A DNA stretch of 64,000 bases from the NCBI RefSeq assembly GCF_026163685.1, contig NZ_JAOXSR010000011.1, positions 121,320 to 185,319 of the forward strand, given 5' to 3'. Source of the stretch: Oerskovia flava. GTDB lineage: Bacteria > Actinomycetota > Actinomycetes > Actinomycetales > Cellulomonadaceae. Position numbers and translations under genes: made by a program. The notes beneath the pieces are model-generated. The model was not told where the DNA came from, made no database searches, and worked only from the letters and a program-made list of their open reading frames with translations. This document shows, one piece after another, positions 8,712 through 17,196 of this stretch; within the stretch, counting starts at the first letter, position 1, and each line of letters begins with the position of its first letter.

Positions 8712-10151
8712 ATGGCCCAGACCACGAGCCGTCGCCCGGCGACGGACGCCCGGGCGGGGACGGTGAGGCGCCCGGTGCGGCGCGGCTCGACGACGTCGAC
8801 CGCCTCGAAGTCGGCGGGCTCGACGGCCGCTGCGCGGTCTCCGGCGCGCTCGTCGACGACGCGCGGGAGCGCATCCCGGACGCCTCGCGCGGCGACCGAG
8901 CGCGCCCGGCGCCCGGAGACTGCGAGCTCTCGGCCGTGGCTCGGTCAGTGGAACAGCACCGTCACGAGCTACTACCTGCTGATCGGCGCGACGACGCTGC
9001 TCGCCGTCATCGGTCTCGTCATGGTCCTGTCGAGCTCGGCGGTCACGTCGATCTCGGACGGCTCGTCGGCGTACGGGGTCTTCTTGCGGCAGGCGCAGTT
9101 CGCGCTCATCGGTGTCCCCCTGATGATCGTGGCCACCCGCCTGCCGGTGACGTTCTACCGGCGGTTCTCGTGGGTCTTCCTCCTGGGCGCGCTCGGCCTG
9201 CAGATGCTCGTCTTCACGCCCTTGGCGCGCGGCGAGGGCGGCAACACGGGCTGGGTCTACGTGGCCGGCATCTCGTTCCAGCCGGCCGAGTTCGCCAAGC
9301 TCGCCCTCGCGGTGTGGCTCGGGGCGGTCCTCGGGCGCAAGCAGCGCCTGCTGGGCAGCTGGAGCCATGCGCTGATCCCCGCCGCGCCTGGTGTACTGCT
9401 GGTGTTCGGCCTCGTCATGGCGGGTCACGACCTCGGGACCGCGCTGGTCGTCGCTCTCCTCGCGGCCGGCGCCTTCTTCGTCGCGGGCATCGACCTCCGG
9501 TTGTTCGTCGGCGCTGCCGTCGTGGGCGCCGCGGCGATCGTCGGGTTCTTCGTCGTGGGACAGGCCGGCAGCAACCGCATGGAGCGCATCGCGTCGACCT
9601 ACGGCGCCGCGTGCGACACCGCGAACGAGTGCTACCAGTCCCAGCACGGCCTGTGGGCCCTGGGCACCGGAGGGTTCAGCGGCGTCGGCCTCGGCGCGAG
9701 CCGCGAGAAGTGGAACTACCTGCCCGCGGCGCACAACGACTTCATCTTCTCCGTGATCGGCGAGGAGCTCGGGCTGCTCGGGACGCTGCTCGTGCTCGCG
9801 CTGTTCGCCGTGCTCGGCCTGGCGATGAGCCGCGTCGTGCGCCGGCACCCCGACCCGTTCGTGAAGATCACGACCGCGGCGATCGCCTGCTGGGTCGTCG
9901 GCCAGGCGTTCATCAACATCGGCGTGGTCATCGGCCTGCTGCCCGTGATCGGCATCCCCCTGCCGCTGGTCTCCGCGGGAGGGTCGGCGCTCATCGTCAC
10001 GCTGATCGCCATGGGCGTCGTCATCTCGTTCGCGCGCACCGAGCCGGGCGCCGCGGAGGCGCTCGCCGCCCGGGGCAGCGTCGTGCGCAGGTCGCTCGGC
10101 GTCGTCGGGCGGGCGGGACGTGCCGGGCGCGCACGGATGCGACGCCGGTGA
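8712..10151 (+). CDS. ftsW: Septal peptidoglycan glycosyltransferase FtsW (SEDS family)
   Basis: FtsW polymerises lipid II into glycan strands at the septum with FtsI. The 479-residue protein has about ten membrane segments from residue 87 on and SEDS-family stretches such as QPAEFAKLALAVWLG, NDFIFSVIGEELGLLG and PLPLVSAGGSALI. The first 80 or so residues are unusual: a low-complexity tail rich in Arg, Ser, Thr and Ala, lying on the cytoplasmic side. An ATG 5 nt after the murD stop is used as start. The gap to murG is 75 nt and holds no other ORF. Confidence 0.97.
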   Translation: MAQTTSRRPATDARAGTVRRPVRRGSTTSTASKSAGSTAAARSPARSSTTRGSASRTPRAATERARRPETASSRPWLGQWNSTVTSYYLLIGATTLLAVIGLVMVLSSSAVTSISDGSSAYGVFLRQAQFALIGVPLMIVATRLPVTFYRRFSWVFLLGALGLQMLVFTPLARGEGGNTGWVYVAGISFQPAEFAKLALAVWLGAVLGRKQRLLGSWSHALIPAAPGVLLVFGLVMAGHDLGTALVVALLAAGAFFVAGIDLRLFVGAAVVGAAAIVGFFVVGQAGSNRMERIASTYGAACDTANECYQSQHGLWALGTGGFSGVGLGASREKWNYLPAAHNDFIFSVIGEELGLLGTLLVLALFAVLGLAMSRVVRRHPDPFVKITTAAIACWVVGQAFINIGVVIGLLPVIGIPLPLVSAGGSALIVTLIAMGVVISFARTEPGAAEALAARGSVVRRSLGVVGRAGRAGRARMRRR

Positions 10152-10226
10152 TGACGGTGACGACGACGTGACGGCGCCGGCCGGCACGAGGCACTTCTGC
10201 AGCAGTCCAGCACAAGACGAAGACAG

Positions 10227-11393
10227 GTGACGACGTACGTGGTGAGTTCAGCAGTTCTGGCGGGCGGCGGTACGGCCGGGCACGTCAACCCCCTCCTCGC
10301 GGTGGCCGACGAGCTCCGCGAGCGTGACCCCGACGTCGCCATCACGGTGCTCGGGACGGCCAACGGGCTCGAGAGCGAGCTCGTCCCGGCACGCGGCTAC
10401 CCGCTGCGACACGTGCCGCGGGTCCCGATGCCGCGTCGTCCGAGCGCCGAGTGGGTCTCGCTCCCGGGCCGGTTCAAGGCGGCCGTCGAGGCGGCCGGGG
10501 CGGTCATCGACGAGTCGCGCGCCCAGGTCGTCGTCGGTTTCGGCGGCTACGTCTCGACGCCTGCCTACGTGGCGGCGCACCGACGCGGTGTCCCGATCGT
10601 CATCCACGAGCAGAACGCCCGTCCGGGTCTCGCGAACCGCGCGGGGGCCCGGTGGGCCGCACGCATCGGGGTCACGTTCCCGGACACGCCGCTGCGGGGA
10701 GGCGAGGTCACCGGCCTGCCGCTGCGGCGGGAGATCGCCGAGCTCGTGCGCGCGCGGGCCGTCGACGCCCGGGCCGCGCGGGCCGCCGCCGCGCAGGAGC
10801 TCGGCCTCGACGCCGGCCTGAGCACGGTCGTGGTGACCGGGGGGTCGCTCGGTGCGCTGAGCCTCAACACGGCCGTGTCCGGGGCGGTCGGCGACCTGCT
10901 CGCGGCGGGCGCACAGGTGCTGCACCTCACCGGCAAGGGCAAGGGGGACGCCGTCCGCGAGGAGCTGGGCCGCGCGGTCGCGGCGGGGACCGTCCCGACC
11001 GCGCTCGTCGGCCGGTACGACGTGCGGGAGTACCTCGGCGAGATGCACCTCGCCTACGCCGTCGCCGACCTCGTGGTGTGCCGCTCGGGTGCGGGCACCG
11101 TGAGCGAGCTCGCCGCCCTCGGGATCCCCGCCGTCTACGTGCCGCTGCCGGTCGGTAACGGCGAGCAGCGGCTCAACGCCGCACCGGTGGTCGACGCCGG
11201 GGGTGGGCTCCTGATCGACGACGAGCAGCTGTCGAGCACGTGGGTCGCCGAGCAGGTGCCCGCCCTCGTCGCAGACCCGCAACGGCTCGCGGCCATGGCG
11301 TCCGCCGCGGCCGGCGCCGGTGTGCGGGACGGTGCGCAGCGCGTCGCCGACCTCGTCGAGGCCGCCGTCGCCGAGCAGGCCGGCCGTGGCTGA
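10227..11393 (+). CDS. murG: UDP-GlcNAc:undecaprenyl-PP-MurNAc-pentapeptide transferase MurG
   Basis: MurG adds GlcNAc to lipid I, giving lipid II at the inner face of the membrane. The 388-residue GT-B glycosyltransferase shows the glycine-rich loop LAGGGTAGHVNPLLAVA near residue 10, the HEQNARPGLANR segment, a second glycine-rich loop VTGGSLGALSLN and the donor site CRSGAGTVSELAALG. The GTG at 10227 gives the normal N-terminus; no strong ribosome binding site is seen. Its 3' end overlaps murC by 8 nt. Confidence 0.97.
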   Translation: MTTYVVSSAVLAGGGTAGHVNPLLAVADELRERDPDVAITVLGTANGLESELVPARGYPLRHVPRVPMPRRPSAEWVSLPGRFKAAVEAAGAVIDESRAQVVVGFGGYVSTPAYVAAHRRGVPIVIHEQNARPGLANRAGARWAARIGVTFPDTPLRGGEVTGLPLRREIAELVRARAVDARAARAAAAQELGLDAGLSTVVVTGGSLGALSLNTAVSGAVGDLLAAGAQVLHLTGKGKGDAVREELGRAVAAGTVPTALVGRYDVREYLGEMHLAYAVADLVVCRSGAGTVSELAALGIPAVYVPLPVGNGEQRLNAAPVVDAGGGLLIDDEQLSSTWVAEQVPALVADPQRLAAMASAAAGAGVRDGAQRVADLVEAAVAEQAGRG

Positions 11394-12807
11394 CGGCGGG
11401 CAGGGCGCCCCGGTGGCCCTTGCGGACCTCGGGCGCACGCACCTCGTCGGGATCGGCGGCGCCGGGATGTCGGTCGTGGCGCGGCTGCTCGCCGCGAGGG
11501 GGGTGCAGGTCCAGGGGGCCGACGCCCGCGCGGGCGCGGTGCTCGACGAGCTGCGGGACGCCGGCCTCACGGTGTGGGTGGGGCACGAGGCCGACCACGT
11601 CGCGGGGGTCGACACCGTCGTGGTCTCGAGCGCCGTCCGCGAGGACAACCCCGAGCTGGCGGCGGCCCGCGCCGCGGGGACGCGCGTCCTGCACCGGTCC
11701 GAGGCGCTCGCCGCGCTCATGGTGGGTCGGCGGTCCGTCGCGGTGGCCGGCGCGCACGGCAAGACGACGACGTCGGCGATGGTCGCCACGATCCTGCGGG
11801 CGGCCGGTCTCGACCCGACCTTCGCGATCGGCGGCACGGTCGTCACGGCCGACGGGCCGGTCCCGGGGGGCCACCTGGGCACGGGGGCGGTACTGGTTGC
11901 CGAGGCGGACGAGTCCGACGGGTCGTTCCTCAACTACGCGCCGACGATCGGTGTCGTGACGAACGTCGAGCCGGACCACCTGGACCACTACGGCTCGCGC
12001 GAGGCCTTCGAGCGGGCCTTCGTCGCGTTCGCCGCGCGCATCGTCCCGGGCGGGACACTCGTGGCGTGCGCGGACGACCCGGGTGCGCGTGCCCTGGCCG
12101 CCGCACACCGGGAGACCGGCGGGACGGTGCTCACCTACGGGACGCACCCGGACGTCGACCTCCGGGTGCGCGACGTCGTCCCGGACGGTGCGCACGGTCT
12201 GCTCGCCCGGCTGGACCTCGGCGAGGACACCACGGAGCTCGCGCTCCGGGTGCCGGGCCTGCACAACGCGCTCAACGCGGCGGCCGCCGTCGCGGTCGCG
12301 ACGCTCCTGGGCGTCGGGCTCACCGAGGCCGCGCGCGGTGCGGGGGAGTTCCTCGGCACCGGGCGGCGGTTCGACCCGCGCGGCGAGGCGGCCGGGGTGC
12401 GTGTCGTCGACGACTACGCGCACCACCCCACCGAGGTGGCGGCGCTGCTCGCGGCCGCGCGGCCGGTCGCCGGGACCGGGCGGGTCCTGGTCCTCTTCCA
12501 GCCGCACCTGTACTCCCGGACGCGTCAGTTCGCGCAGGAGTTCGCCGACGCGCTCGGTGCCGCCGACGAGGTCGTGGTGACCGGTGTCTACGCGGCCCGC
12601 GAGGAGCTCGACCCGACGGTGGATGCGTCGACCGTCGTCGACCGGATGCCACCGGGCCGGGGGCGCGCCGTCGCCGACCGGCTCGAGGCCGCGGCGGTCG
12701 TCGCCGCCCTGGCGCGCGCTGGCGACCTCGTGCTGACGGTCGGCGCGGGTGACGTCACCGAGCTGGGCCCGGTGATCCTCGCCGCGCTCGGGGAGCGGTC
12801 GGACTGA
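11386..12807 (+). CDS. murC: UDP-MurNAc:L-alanine ligase MurC
   Basis: MurC starts the stem peptide by joining L-alanine to UDP-MurNAc. The 473-residue protein has the N-terminal nucleotide fold (HLVGIGGAGMSVVARLL), the P-loop AGAHGKTTTSAMVA and the C-terminal region with DDYAHHPTEVAALL and LFQPHLYSRT, all diagnostic of MurC. GTG 11386 overlaps the end of murG by 8 nt. Earlier codons in the same frame would add residues that do not resemble MurC. The TGA shares a base with the ftsQ ATG (TGATG). Confidence 0.96.
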   Translation: MADGGQGAPVALADLGRTHLVGIGGAGMSVVARLLAARGVQVQGADARAGAVLDELRDAGLTVWVGHEADHVAGVDTVVVSSAVREDNPELAAARAAGTRVLHRSEALAALMVGRRSVAVAGAHGKTTTSAMVATILRAAGLDPTFAIGGTVVTADGPVPGGHLGTGAVLVAEADESDGSFLNYAPTIGVVTNVEPDHLDHYGSREAFERAFVAFAARIVPGGTLVACADDPGARALAAAHRETGGTVLTYGTHPDVDLRVRDVVPDGAHGLLARLDLGEDTTELALRVPGLHNALNAAAAVAVATLLGVGLTEAARGAGEFLGTGRRFDPRGEAAGVRVVDDYAHHPTEVAALLAAARPVAGTGRVLVLFQPHLYSRTRQFAQEFADALGAADEVVVTGVYAAREELDPTVDASTVVDRMPPGRGRAVADRLEAAAVVAALARAGDLVLTVGAGDVTELGPVILAALGERSD

Positions 12808-13817
12808 TGCGCCCGCCCGCCCGACCGCGGCCGGCGTCCCGCCCTGCCCCTCGGTCCGCTCCTCGCCCGGCCGGCGAGCGGACCGACACCGGTGCGGTGC
12901 CACGACAGGCCGGCAAGCCCGCGGCACGCAAGAAGCCGACGGTGCCTGCCGCCGGCGACCCGATCCCGTTCCCCACGGGCCGCGACGTCGAGCGCGTCCG
13001 CCGTGGCACGGGCGCGACTCCTGTCGGCCCGACCCCGGCCGCGCGCCGCGCGGCCGAGTCGCCCGCCCGTCCGGGAGTGGTCAGTCTCGGGATGGCGGAG
13101 CGCCTCGCCGAGCGGTCGGCGATGCGCAGGCACCGGATCTGGCGGCGGGCGCTGGCATGGACGGCGGGCGCCGTCGCGCTGGGCGCGGCGGTCTGGGTGG
13201 TGTTCTGGTCCCCGGTCCTGGGCGCCGACCCTGCCGAGGTGAAGATCTCGGGGGAGGGGACGGTCATCGATCTCGCGGAGGTCGAGGCCGTCGTCGCGCA
13301 GGTCGACGGGGTGCCGCTGCCACGCCTGGACACGCTGGCGCTGCGCGAGGAGATCATGGCCCTCAACGGTGTGCGCGACGTGCAGATCCTGCGCGCCTGG
13401 CCGGACGGGCTCGACGTCGTCCTGCAGTCGCGCGAGCCCGTCGCGGCGGTGCCGGTCGACGGTGCCTTCGCGCTGCTGGACCAGGAGGGTGTGCGGGTCG
13501 CGACCACCGACGCCGTACCCGACGGGCTGCCCGAGATCGACGCACCGCTCGACGAGACGGGAGCGAGGTCGCTGCACGCGGCGCTGGTGGTCCTTGGGGC
13601 GCTGCCGCGGGAGCTGCAACTCGAGGTGGAGGAGGTCTCGGCCGCGACGCAGGACGCCGTCGTCATGACGCTGCGGGACGGAGCGGTCGTCGAGTGGGGG
13701 AGCTCGCAGGACGCTGCCCTGAAGATCGAGGTGCTCACCATGCTGCGCTCCCTGCCGGAGAACGAGGACGTGGAGTTCTACGACGTCTCGGCCCCGACGC
13801 TGCCGATCACCCGCTGA
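12807..13817 (+). CDS. ftsQ: Cell division protein FtsQ (POTRA domain)
   Basis: This is the 336-residue bitopic divisome scaffold. A long Pro/Arg/Ala-rich cytoplasmic region (about 1-112) is followed by one transmembrane helix (about 115-135). After it comes the extracytoplasmic POTRA domain (KISGEGTVIDLAEVEAVV onwards) and the FtsQ domain with RAWPDGLDVVLQSREPVAAV. It links FtsL/FtsB to FtsW/FtsI. The ATG overlaps the murC stop by one base. The cytoplasmic tail is several times longer than that of E. coli FtsQ. Confidence 0.95.
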   Translation: MRPPARPRPASRPAPRSAPRPAGERTDTGAVPRQAGKPAARKKPTVPAAGDPIPFPTGRDVERVRRGTGATPVGPTPAARRAAESPARPGVVSLGMAERLAERSAMRRHRIWRRALAWTAGAVALGAAVWVVFWSPVLGADPAEVKISGEGTVIDLAEVEAVVAQVDGVPLPRLDTLALREEIMALNGVRDVQILRAWPDGLDVVLQSREPVAAVPVDGAFALLDQEGVRVATTDAVPDGLPEIDAPLDETGARSLHAALVVLGALPRELQLEVEEVSAATQDAVVMTLRDGAVVEWGSSQDAALKIEVLTMLRSLPENEDVEFYDVSAPTLPITR

Positions 13818-13874
13818 CGAGGCCGACCGGCCGACGAATCTGCCGACAACTTGCCGACACGCGCAGGCGGGTCG

Positions 13875-13903
13875 TTGATAGGACCACGACGGGCACCTAC
13901 CGT
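13875..13903 (+). promoter_or_regulatory. Candidate ftsZ promoter
   Basis: TTGATA (13875-13880) and TACCGT (13898-13903) are separated by 17 nt, a good match to an actinobacterial vegetative promoter. It lies in the 168-nt gap between ftsQ and ftsZ, about 80 nt before the ftsZ start, and would allow ftsZ to be expressed independently of the upstream cluster. A conserved-looking repeat element follows it at 13934-13962. Confidence 0.6.
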
Positions 13904-13933
13904 CGACACAGAGCACAACCTGACATAACTATA

Positions 13934-13962
13934 ACCCTCTAGTTGAGGGTGAAGGTTGAGGG
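13934..13962 (+). repeat. Inverted and direct repeat element in the ftsZ leader
   Basis: ACCCTC (13934-13939) and GAGGGT (13945-13950) form a perfect inverted repeat around TAGTT. GTTGAGGG occurs at 13942-13949 and again at 13955-13962. The element sits in an AT-richer patch (CATAACTATAA just before it) between the candidate promoter and the ftsZ GTG. It could be an operator, an RNA hairpin in the leader, or part of a second promoter with the AT-rich patch as -10 region. Which one applies cannot be told from sequence alone. Confidence 0.5.
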
Positions 13963-13985
13963 CTACAGGATCGAGAGGCATTGAC

Positions 13986-15296
13986 GTGGCAACTCCGCAG
14001 AACTACCTAGCAGTGATCAAGGTGGTCGGCATCGGCGGTGGTGGCGTGAACGCCGTCAACCGGATGATCGAGGTCGGCCTCAAGGGTGTCGAGTTCATCG
14101 CGATCAACACCGATGCCCAGGCACTGCTCATGTCGGACGCCGACGTCAAGCTCGACGTCGGACGTGAGCTCACCCGGGGTCTGGGTGCGGGGGCCGACCC
14201 CGAGGTCGGCAAGAAGGCCGCGGAGGACCACGCCGACGAGATCGAGGACGTGCTGCGGGGCGCCGACATGGTGTTCGTCACCGCGGGCGAGGGTGGCGGA
14301 ACGGGTACCGGCGGTGCACCGGTCGTCGCGCGTATCGCGCGCTCGCTGGGTGCGCTGACGGTCGGTGTCGTGACTCGACCGTTCACGTTCGAGGGGCGAC
14401 GGCGCTCGGTGCAGGCGGACCAGGGGATCGAGGCCCTGCGCAACGAGGTCGACACCCTCATCGTCATCCCCAACGACCGGTTGCTGTCCATGTCGGACCG
14501 CAGCGTGTCGGCGCTCGACGCCTTCCACTCGGCCGACCAGGTGCTGCTCTCCGGCGTCCAGGGGATCACCGACCTCATCACGACCCCCGGCCTCATCAAC
14601 CTCGACTTCGCCGACGTCAAGTCGGTCATGCAGGGCGCGGGCAGCGCCCTCATGGGCATCGGGTCCGCCCGTGGCGAGGACCGCGCGGTGCAGGCGGCCG
14701 AGCTCGCGATCTCCTCTCCGTTGCTCGAGGCCTCGATCGACGGTGCGCACGGTGTGCTGCTGTCGATCCAGGGCGGCTCCGACCTGGGGCTCTTCGAGAT
14801 CAACGAGGCGGCGCGCCTCGTCCACGAGGCCGCGCACACCGAGGCGAACATCATCTTCGGTGCCGTCATCGACGACGCGCTGGGCGACGAGGTGCGGGTG
14901 ACCGTCATCGCCGCCGGGTTCGACGGTGGTGTGCCGCAGACCCGCAAGGACGCTCGTGGGCTCGGTCAGGTCGCGGGTGCGGGTCAGCCCGCCCCGGTCC
15001 CGTCCGCGCCGGCGGTCCCGGCGCCGGCGACCGGAGCCCACACGCTGCCGCGCCCGGTCGTCCCGATCACGACGGACGGTGATGACGTCCCCGTCACGCT
15101 CGACGGTGGTGTGACCCCGGTACCGGTCCCCGCCGCCCCGGCTCCGGCTTTCACGGTCGTCGGCGAGGAGCAGAACCACAACGCCGACGGGTCGTCCGCC
15201 GGACAGAACGGGCAGGTCGAGGTCCCCCGGATCTTCGACGAGGAGCCGGCCCGGCGCAAGGTCGAGGAGCTCGACGTTCCCGACTTCCTCAAGTAA
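13986..15296 (+). CDS. ftsZ: Cell division GTPase FtsZ
   Basis: This is the tubulin-like GTPase that forms the Z ring. The 436-residue protein has [14 protein letters not shown] near the N-terminus, the tubulin signature [15 protein letters not shown] and the T7 loop region [12 protein letters not shown] Pro/Ala-rich linker (about 335-405) follows, then the conserved C-terminal tail ending [10 protein letters not shown], which binds partners such as SepF. GTG 13986 gives the usual N-terminus [17 protein letters not shown] ten codons upstream is in frame but would add residues from the repeat-bearing leader. Expression is probably driven by the promoter at 13875-13903. Confidence 0.98.
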   Translation: MATPQNYLAVIKVVGIGGGGVNAVNRMIEVGLKGVEFIAINTDAQALLMSDADVKLDVGRELTRGLGAGADPEVGKKAAEDHADEIEDVLRGADMVFVTAGEGGGTGTGGAPVVARIARSLGALTVGVVTRPFTFEGRRRSVQADQGIEALRNEVDTLIVIPNDRLLSMSDRSVSALDAFHSADQVLLSGVQGITDLITTPGLINLDFADVKSVMQGAGSALMGIGSARGEDRAVQAAELAISSPLLEASIDGAHGVLLSIQGGSDLGLFEINEAARLVHEAAHTEANIIFGAVIDDALGDEVRVTVIAAGFDGGVPQTRKDARGLGQVAGAGQPAPVPSAPAVPAPATGAHTLPRPVVPITTDGDDVPVTLDGGVTPVPVPAAPAPAFTVVGEEQNHNADGSSAGQNGQVEVPRIFDEEPARRKVEELDVPDFLK

Positions 15297-15302
15297 GCAC
15301 GC

Positions 15303-16064
15303 GTGCCCCCCCTCCCCGTCCTCACCGTCGACCTCGGTCGCGGCGTGCGCGCCGGTTTCACCGGCCGCGAGGGCGGGGAGTCGCCGTCCCCGTGGGCGAG
15401 CCTGAACCTCGGGCTCGGGGTGCACGACGACGCCGCGCGGGTCGTGCGCAACCGCGCGCGGGTGAGCGCGTGGCTGGGCGCCCCGACGACCTACGCGACC
15501 CAGGTCCACGGCGCCGACGTCCTGCGGGTCGACGGTCCGGCACCTGCCGGGGAGCACACGTGCGGCGAGGGAGACGCGCTCGTGACCACCGTGTCCGGCG
15601 TCGGCCTCGGTGTGCTGGTCGCCGACTGCGTCCCGGTGCTGCTCGCGGACCCGTTCGCCCGCGTGGTCGGCGTCGCGCACGCCGGCCGGCGTGGCGTGCA
15701 CTCGGGCGTCGTGCTGCGCGCGCTCGAGGCGATGGTCGCGCTCGGTGCGTCGCCCTCCCGCGTGCGTGCGGTCGTCGGGCCGTGCGCGTGCGGACGGTGC
15801 TACGAGGTGCCCGACGCGATGCGGGCCGAGGTCGCGACCCGCCGTCCGGCGACGTGGTCGACGACCGAGCGGGGGACGCCCGCGCTCGACCTGCCGGCAG
15901 GTGTCGCCGCAGACCTGCGGGACGCGGGGGCGAGCGTGACGCTCCTGGACGTGTGCACCATCACCGACGAGCGCTATTTCTCCCACCGTCGCGCGAGCCG
16001 AGGCGGTACCACGACCGGTCGTTTCGCGGGCGTGATCGCCCTCGAGGCACCGGCCGAACGATGA
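15303..16064 (+). CDS. pgeF: Peptidoglycan editing factor PgeF / laccase-domain protein (YfiH, YlmD)
   Basis: This is a 253-residue protein of the DUF152 family, whose E. coli member removes wrongly built UDP-MurNAc-L-Ser precursors; some homologues act on purine nucleosides. The metal site residues are visible: His69 (QVHG), Cys109 (ADCVP) and His126 (VAHAG). The normally conserved HAGWRG motif here reads HAGRRG. Its place just behind ftsZ is conserved across actinobacteria and fits a role in cell wall quality control. The GTG start follows the ftsZ stop by 6 nt. The substrate in this organism is not known. Confidence 0.9.
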   Translation: MPPLPVLTVDLGRGVRAGFTGREGGESPSPWASLNLGLGVHDDAARVVRNRARVSAWLGAPTTYATQVHGADVLRVDGPAPAGEHTCGEGDALVTTVSGVGLGVLVADCVPVLLADPFARVVGVAHAGRRGVHSGVVLRALEAMVALGASPSRVRAVVGPCACGRCYEVPDAMRAEVATRRPATWSTTERGTPALDLPAGVAADLRDAGASVTLLDVCTITDERYFSHRRASRGGTTTGRFAGVIALEAPAER

Positions 16065-16142
16065 GCGACGCGCTACAGCATCTCGCACCGTCAGGTCAAC
16101 ACGCCTGGGCGTGTCGTGCGCCGGTCGACGCTCGTGCTCGGT

Positions 16143-16148
16143 TAGCGT
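16143..16148 (+). promoter_or_regulatory. Candidate -10 element upstream of sepF
   Basis: TAGCGT lies 75 nt before the sepF start in the 159-nt gap behind pgeF. A 6-bp inverted repeat with a 4-nt loop (16099-16114) precedes it and could be a weak terminator. No good -35 is visible, so the call is tentative. Confidence 0.3.
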
Positions 16149-16223
16149 GATTGGACCGTCCCGGACGGTGAGTGATCAGACGTAGCCACGCAGGTTGACC
16201 ACGTGGAGGACGGAGAGAGGGCG

Positions 16224-16712
16224 ATGGCCGGAGCGCTTCGGAAGACCATGCTGTACCTGGGCCTCGCCGATGATCGCGGCGAGGGTGAGCAGGACGAGTA
16301 CGTCGACGAGCTCGACGAGTTAGGGGCAGACGTGCCGCACGACTACCAGGCCCAGGTGACCCCGCTGCACCGCGCGGTCGGTCCCCGGGAGGTTCCGCAG
16401 ACGAACATGTCGGCGTCCGAGCTGCGCCGGATCACCACGGTGCACCCGCGGTCCTACAACGACGCGCGGGTCATCGGCGAGGCGTTCCGCGGCGGGACGC
16501 CGGTCATCATGAACCTGTCGGACATGGACGACGCGGACGCGAAGCGTCTTGTCGACTTCTCCGCCGGCCTCATCTTCGGGCTGCACGGCGCCATCGAGCG
16601 GGTCACCAACAAGGTGTTCCTGCTGTCGCCCGAGCATGTTGAGGTGACGGCCGAGGAGAAGGCGCCCACTACCGCCGCGCCGGGTCGAGCAGGCTTCTTC
16701 AACCAGAGTTGA
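16224..16712 (+). CDS. sepF: Cell division protein SepF
   Basis: SepF is the membrane anchor of FtsZ in actinobacteria, which lack FtsA. The 162-residue product begins [14 protein letters not shown], the amphipathic membrane-binding helix. After an acidic linker it carries the SepF core (about 70-150) with [14 protein letters not shown] and [22 protein letters not shown] 16224 was chosen because it starts the typical helix and follows the GGAGAGAGGG sequence; a GTG seven codons earlier is also in frame. SepF should bind the C-terminal tail of FtsZ encoded just upstream. Confidence 0.95.
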   Translation: MAGALRKTMLYLGLADDRGEGEQDEYVDELDELGADVPHDYQAQVTPLHRAVGPREVPQTNMSASELRRITTVHPRSYNDARVIGEAFRGGTPVIMNLSDMDDADAKRLVDFSAGLIFGLHGAIERVTNKVFLLSPEHVEVTAEEKAPTTAAPGRAGFFNQS

Positions 16713-16736
16713 GCCGGAGTCTGGCACAGTTGACCC

Positions 16737-17027
16737 GTGATCTGGGACTTCCTTACCGGCCTGCTCTCCTTCCTGCTCTTCGTCTACCTCCTGATCCTGA
16801 TCGGGAGACTCGTCCTGGACTGGGTCCAGGTCTTCGCCAGGGACTGGCGGCCTCGGGGCCTGATGCTCGTGGTCGCCGAGATCGTCTACTCGGCCACGGA
16901 CCCGCCGTTGCGTGCACTGCGGCGGGTCATTCCGCCGCTCACGCTCGGTCAGGTGCGACTCGACCTCGCGTTCCTCGTGCTCTTCCTCCTCGTCTCGTTC
17001 GCGGGCGGGGTGGTCCGGAGCCTCTAG
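16737..17027 (+). CDS. YggT family membrane protein (YlmG)
   Basis: This is a 96-residue protein with two transmembrane segments (about 5-27 and 75-94) around a loop containing ATDPPLRALRRVIPP, the YggT signature. The family is linked by conserved gene order to sepF and divIVA and is implicated in division or membrane organisation, but its biochemical role is unknown. The GTG at 16737 lacks a Shine-Dalgarno sequence. A CACAGT hexamer ends exactly 6 nt before it, so it may be leaderless. Confidence 0.9.
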   Translation: MIWDFLTGLLSFLLFVYLLILIGRLVLDWVQVFARDWRPRGLMLVVAEIVYSATDPPLRALRRVIPPLTLGQVRLDLAFLVLFLLVSFAGGVVRSL

Positions 17028-17068
17028 GAGCACCAGCCCGCTCGACCGGCGACCGGTCGTGGAGGCGT

Positions 17069-17088
17069 GGCGCCCGTCACTGGGCGCC
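17069..17088 (+). terminator. Hairpin between yggT and divIVA
   Basis: GGCGCCC (17069-17075) and GGGCGCC (17082-17088) form a perfect 7-bp stem with a 6-nt loop, without a following T-run. It may terminate the sepF-yggT transcript. A -10-like TACTTT follows at 17131-17136 and could start the divIVA transcript. Confidence 0.4.
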
Positions 17089-17196
17089 CCGCACCGACGT
17101 CCTGAGCCGTCCCATCCCGATAAACTCCGCTACTTTGGACTGTGGTGATCGTCGAGATCGCACGGACCGACAGCGCAAACGCATTGAGGTGAACCG

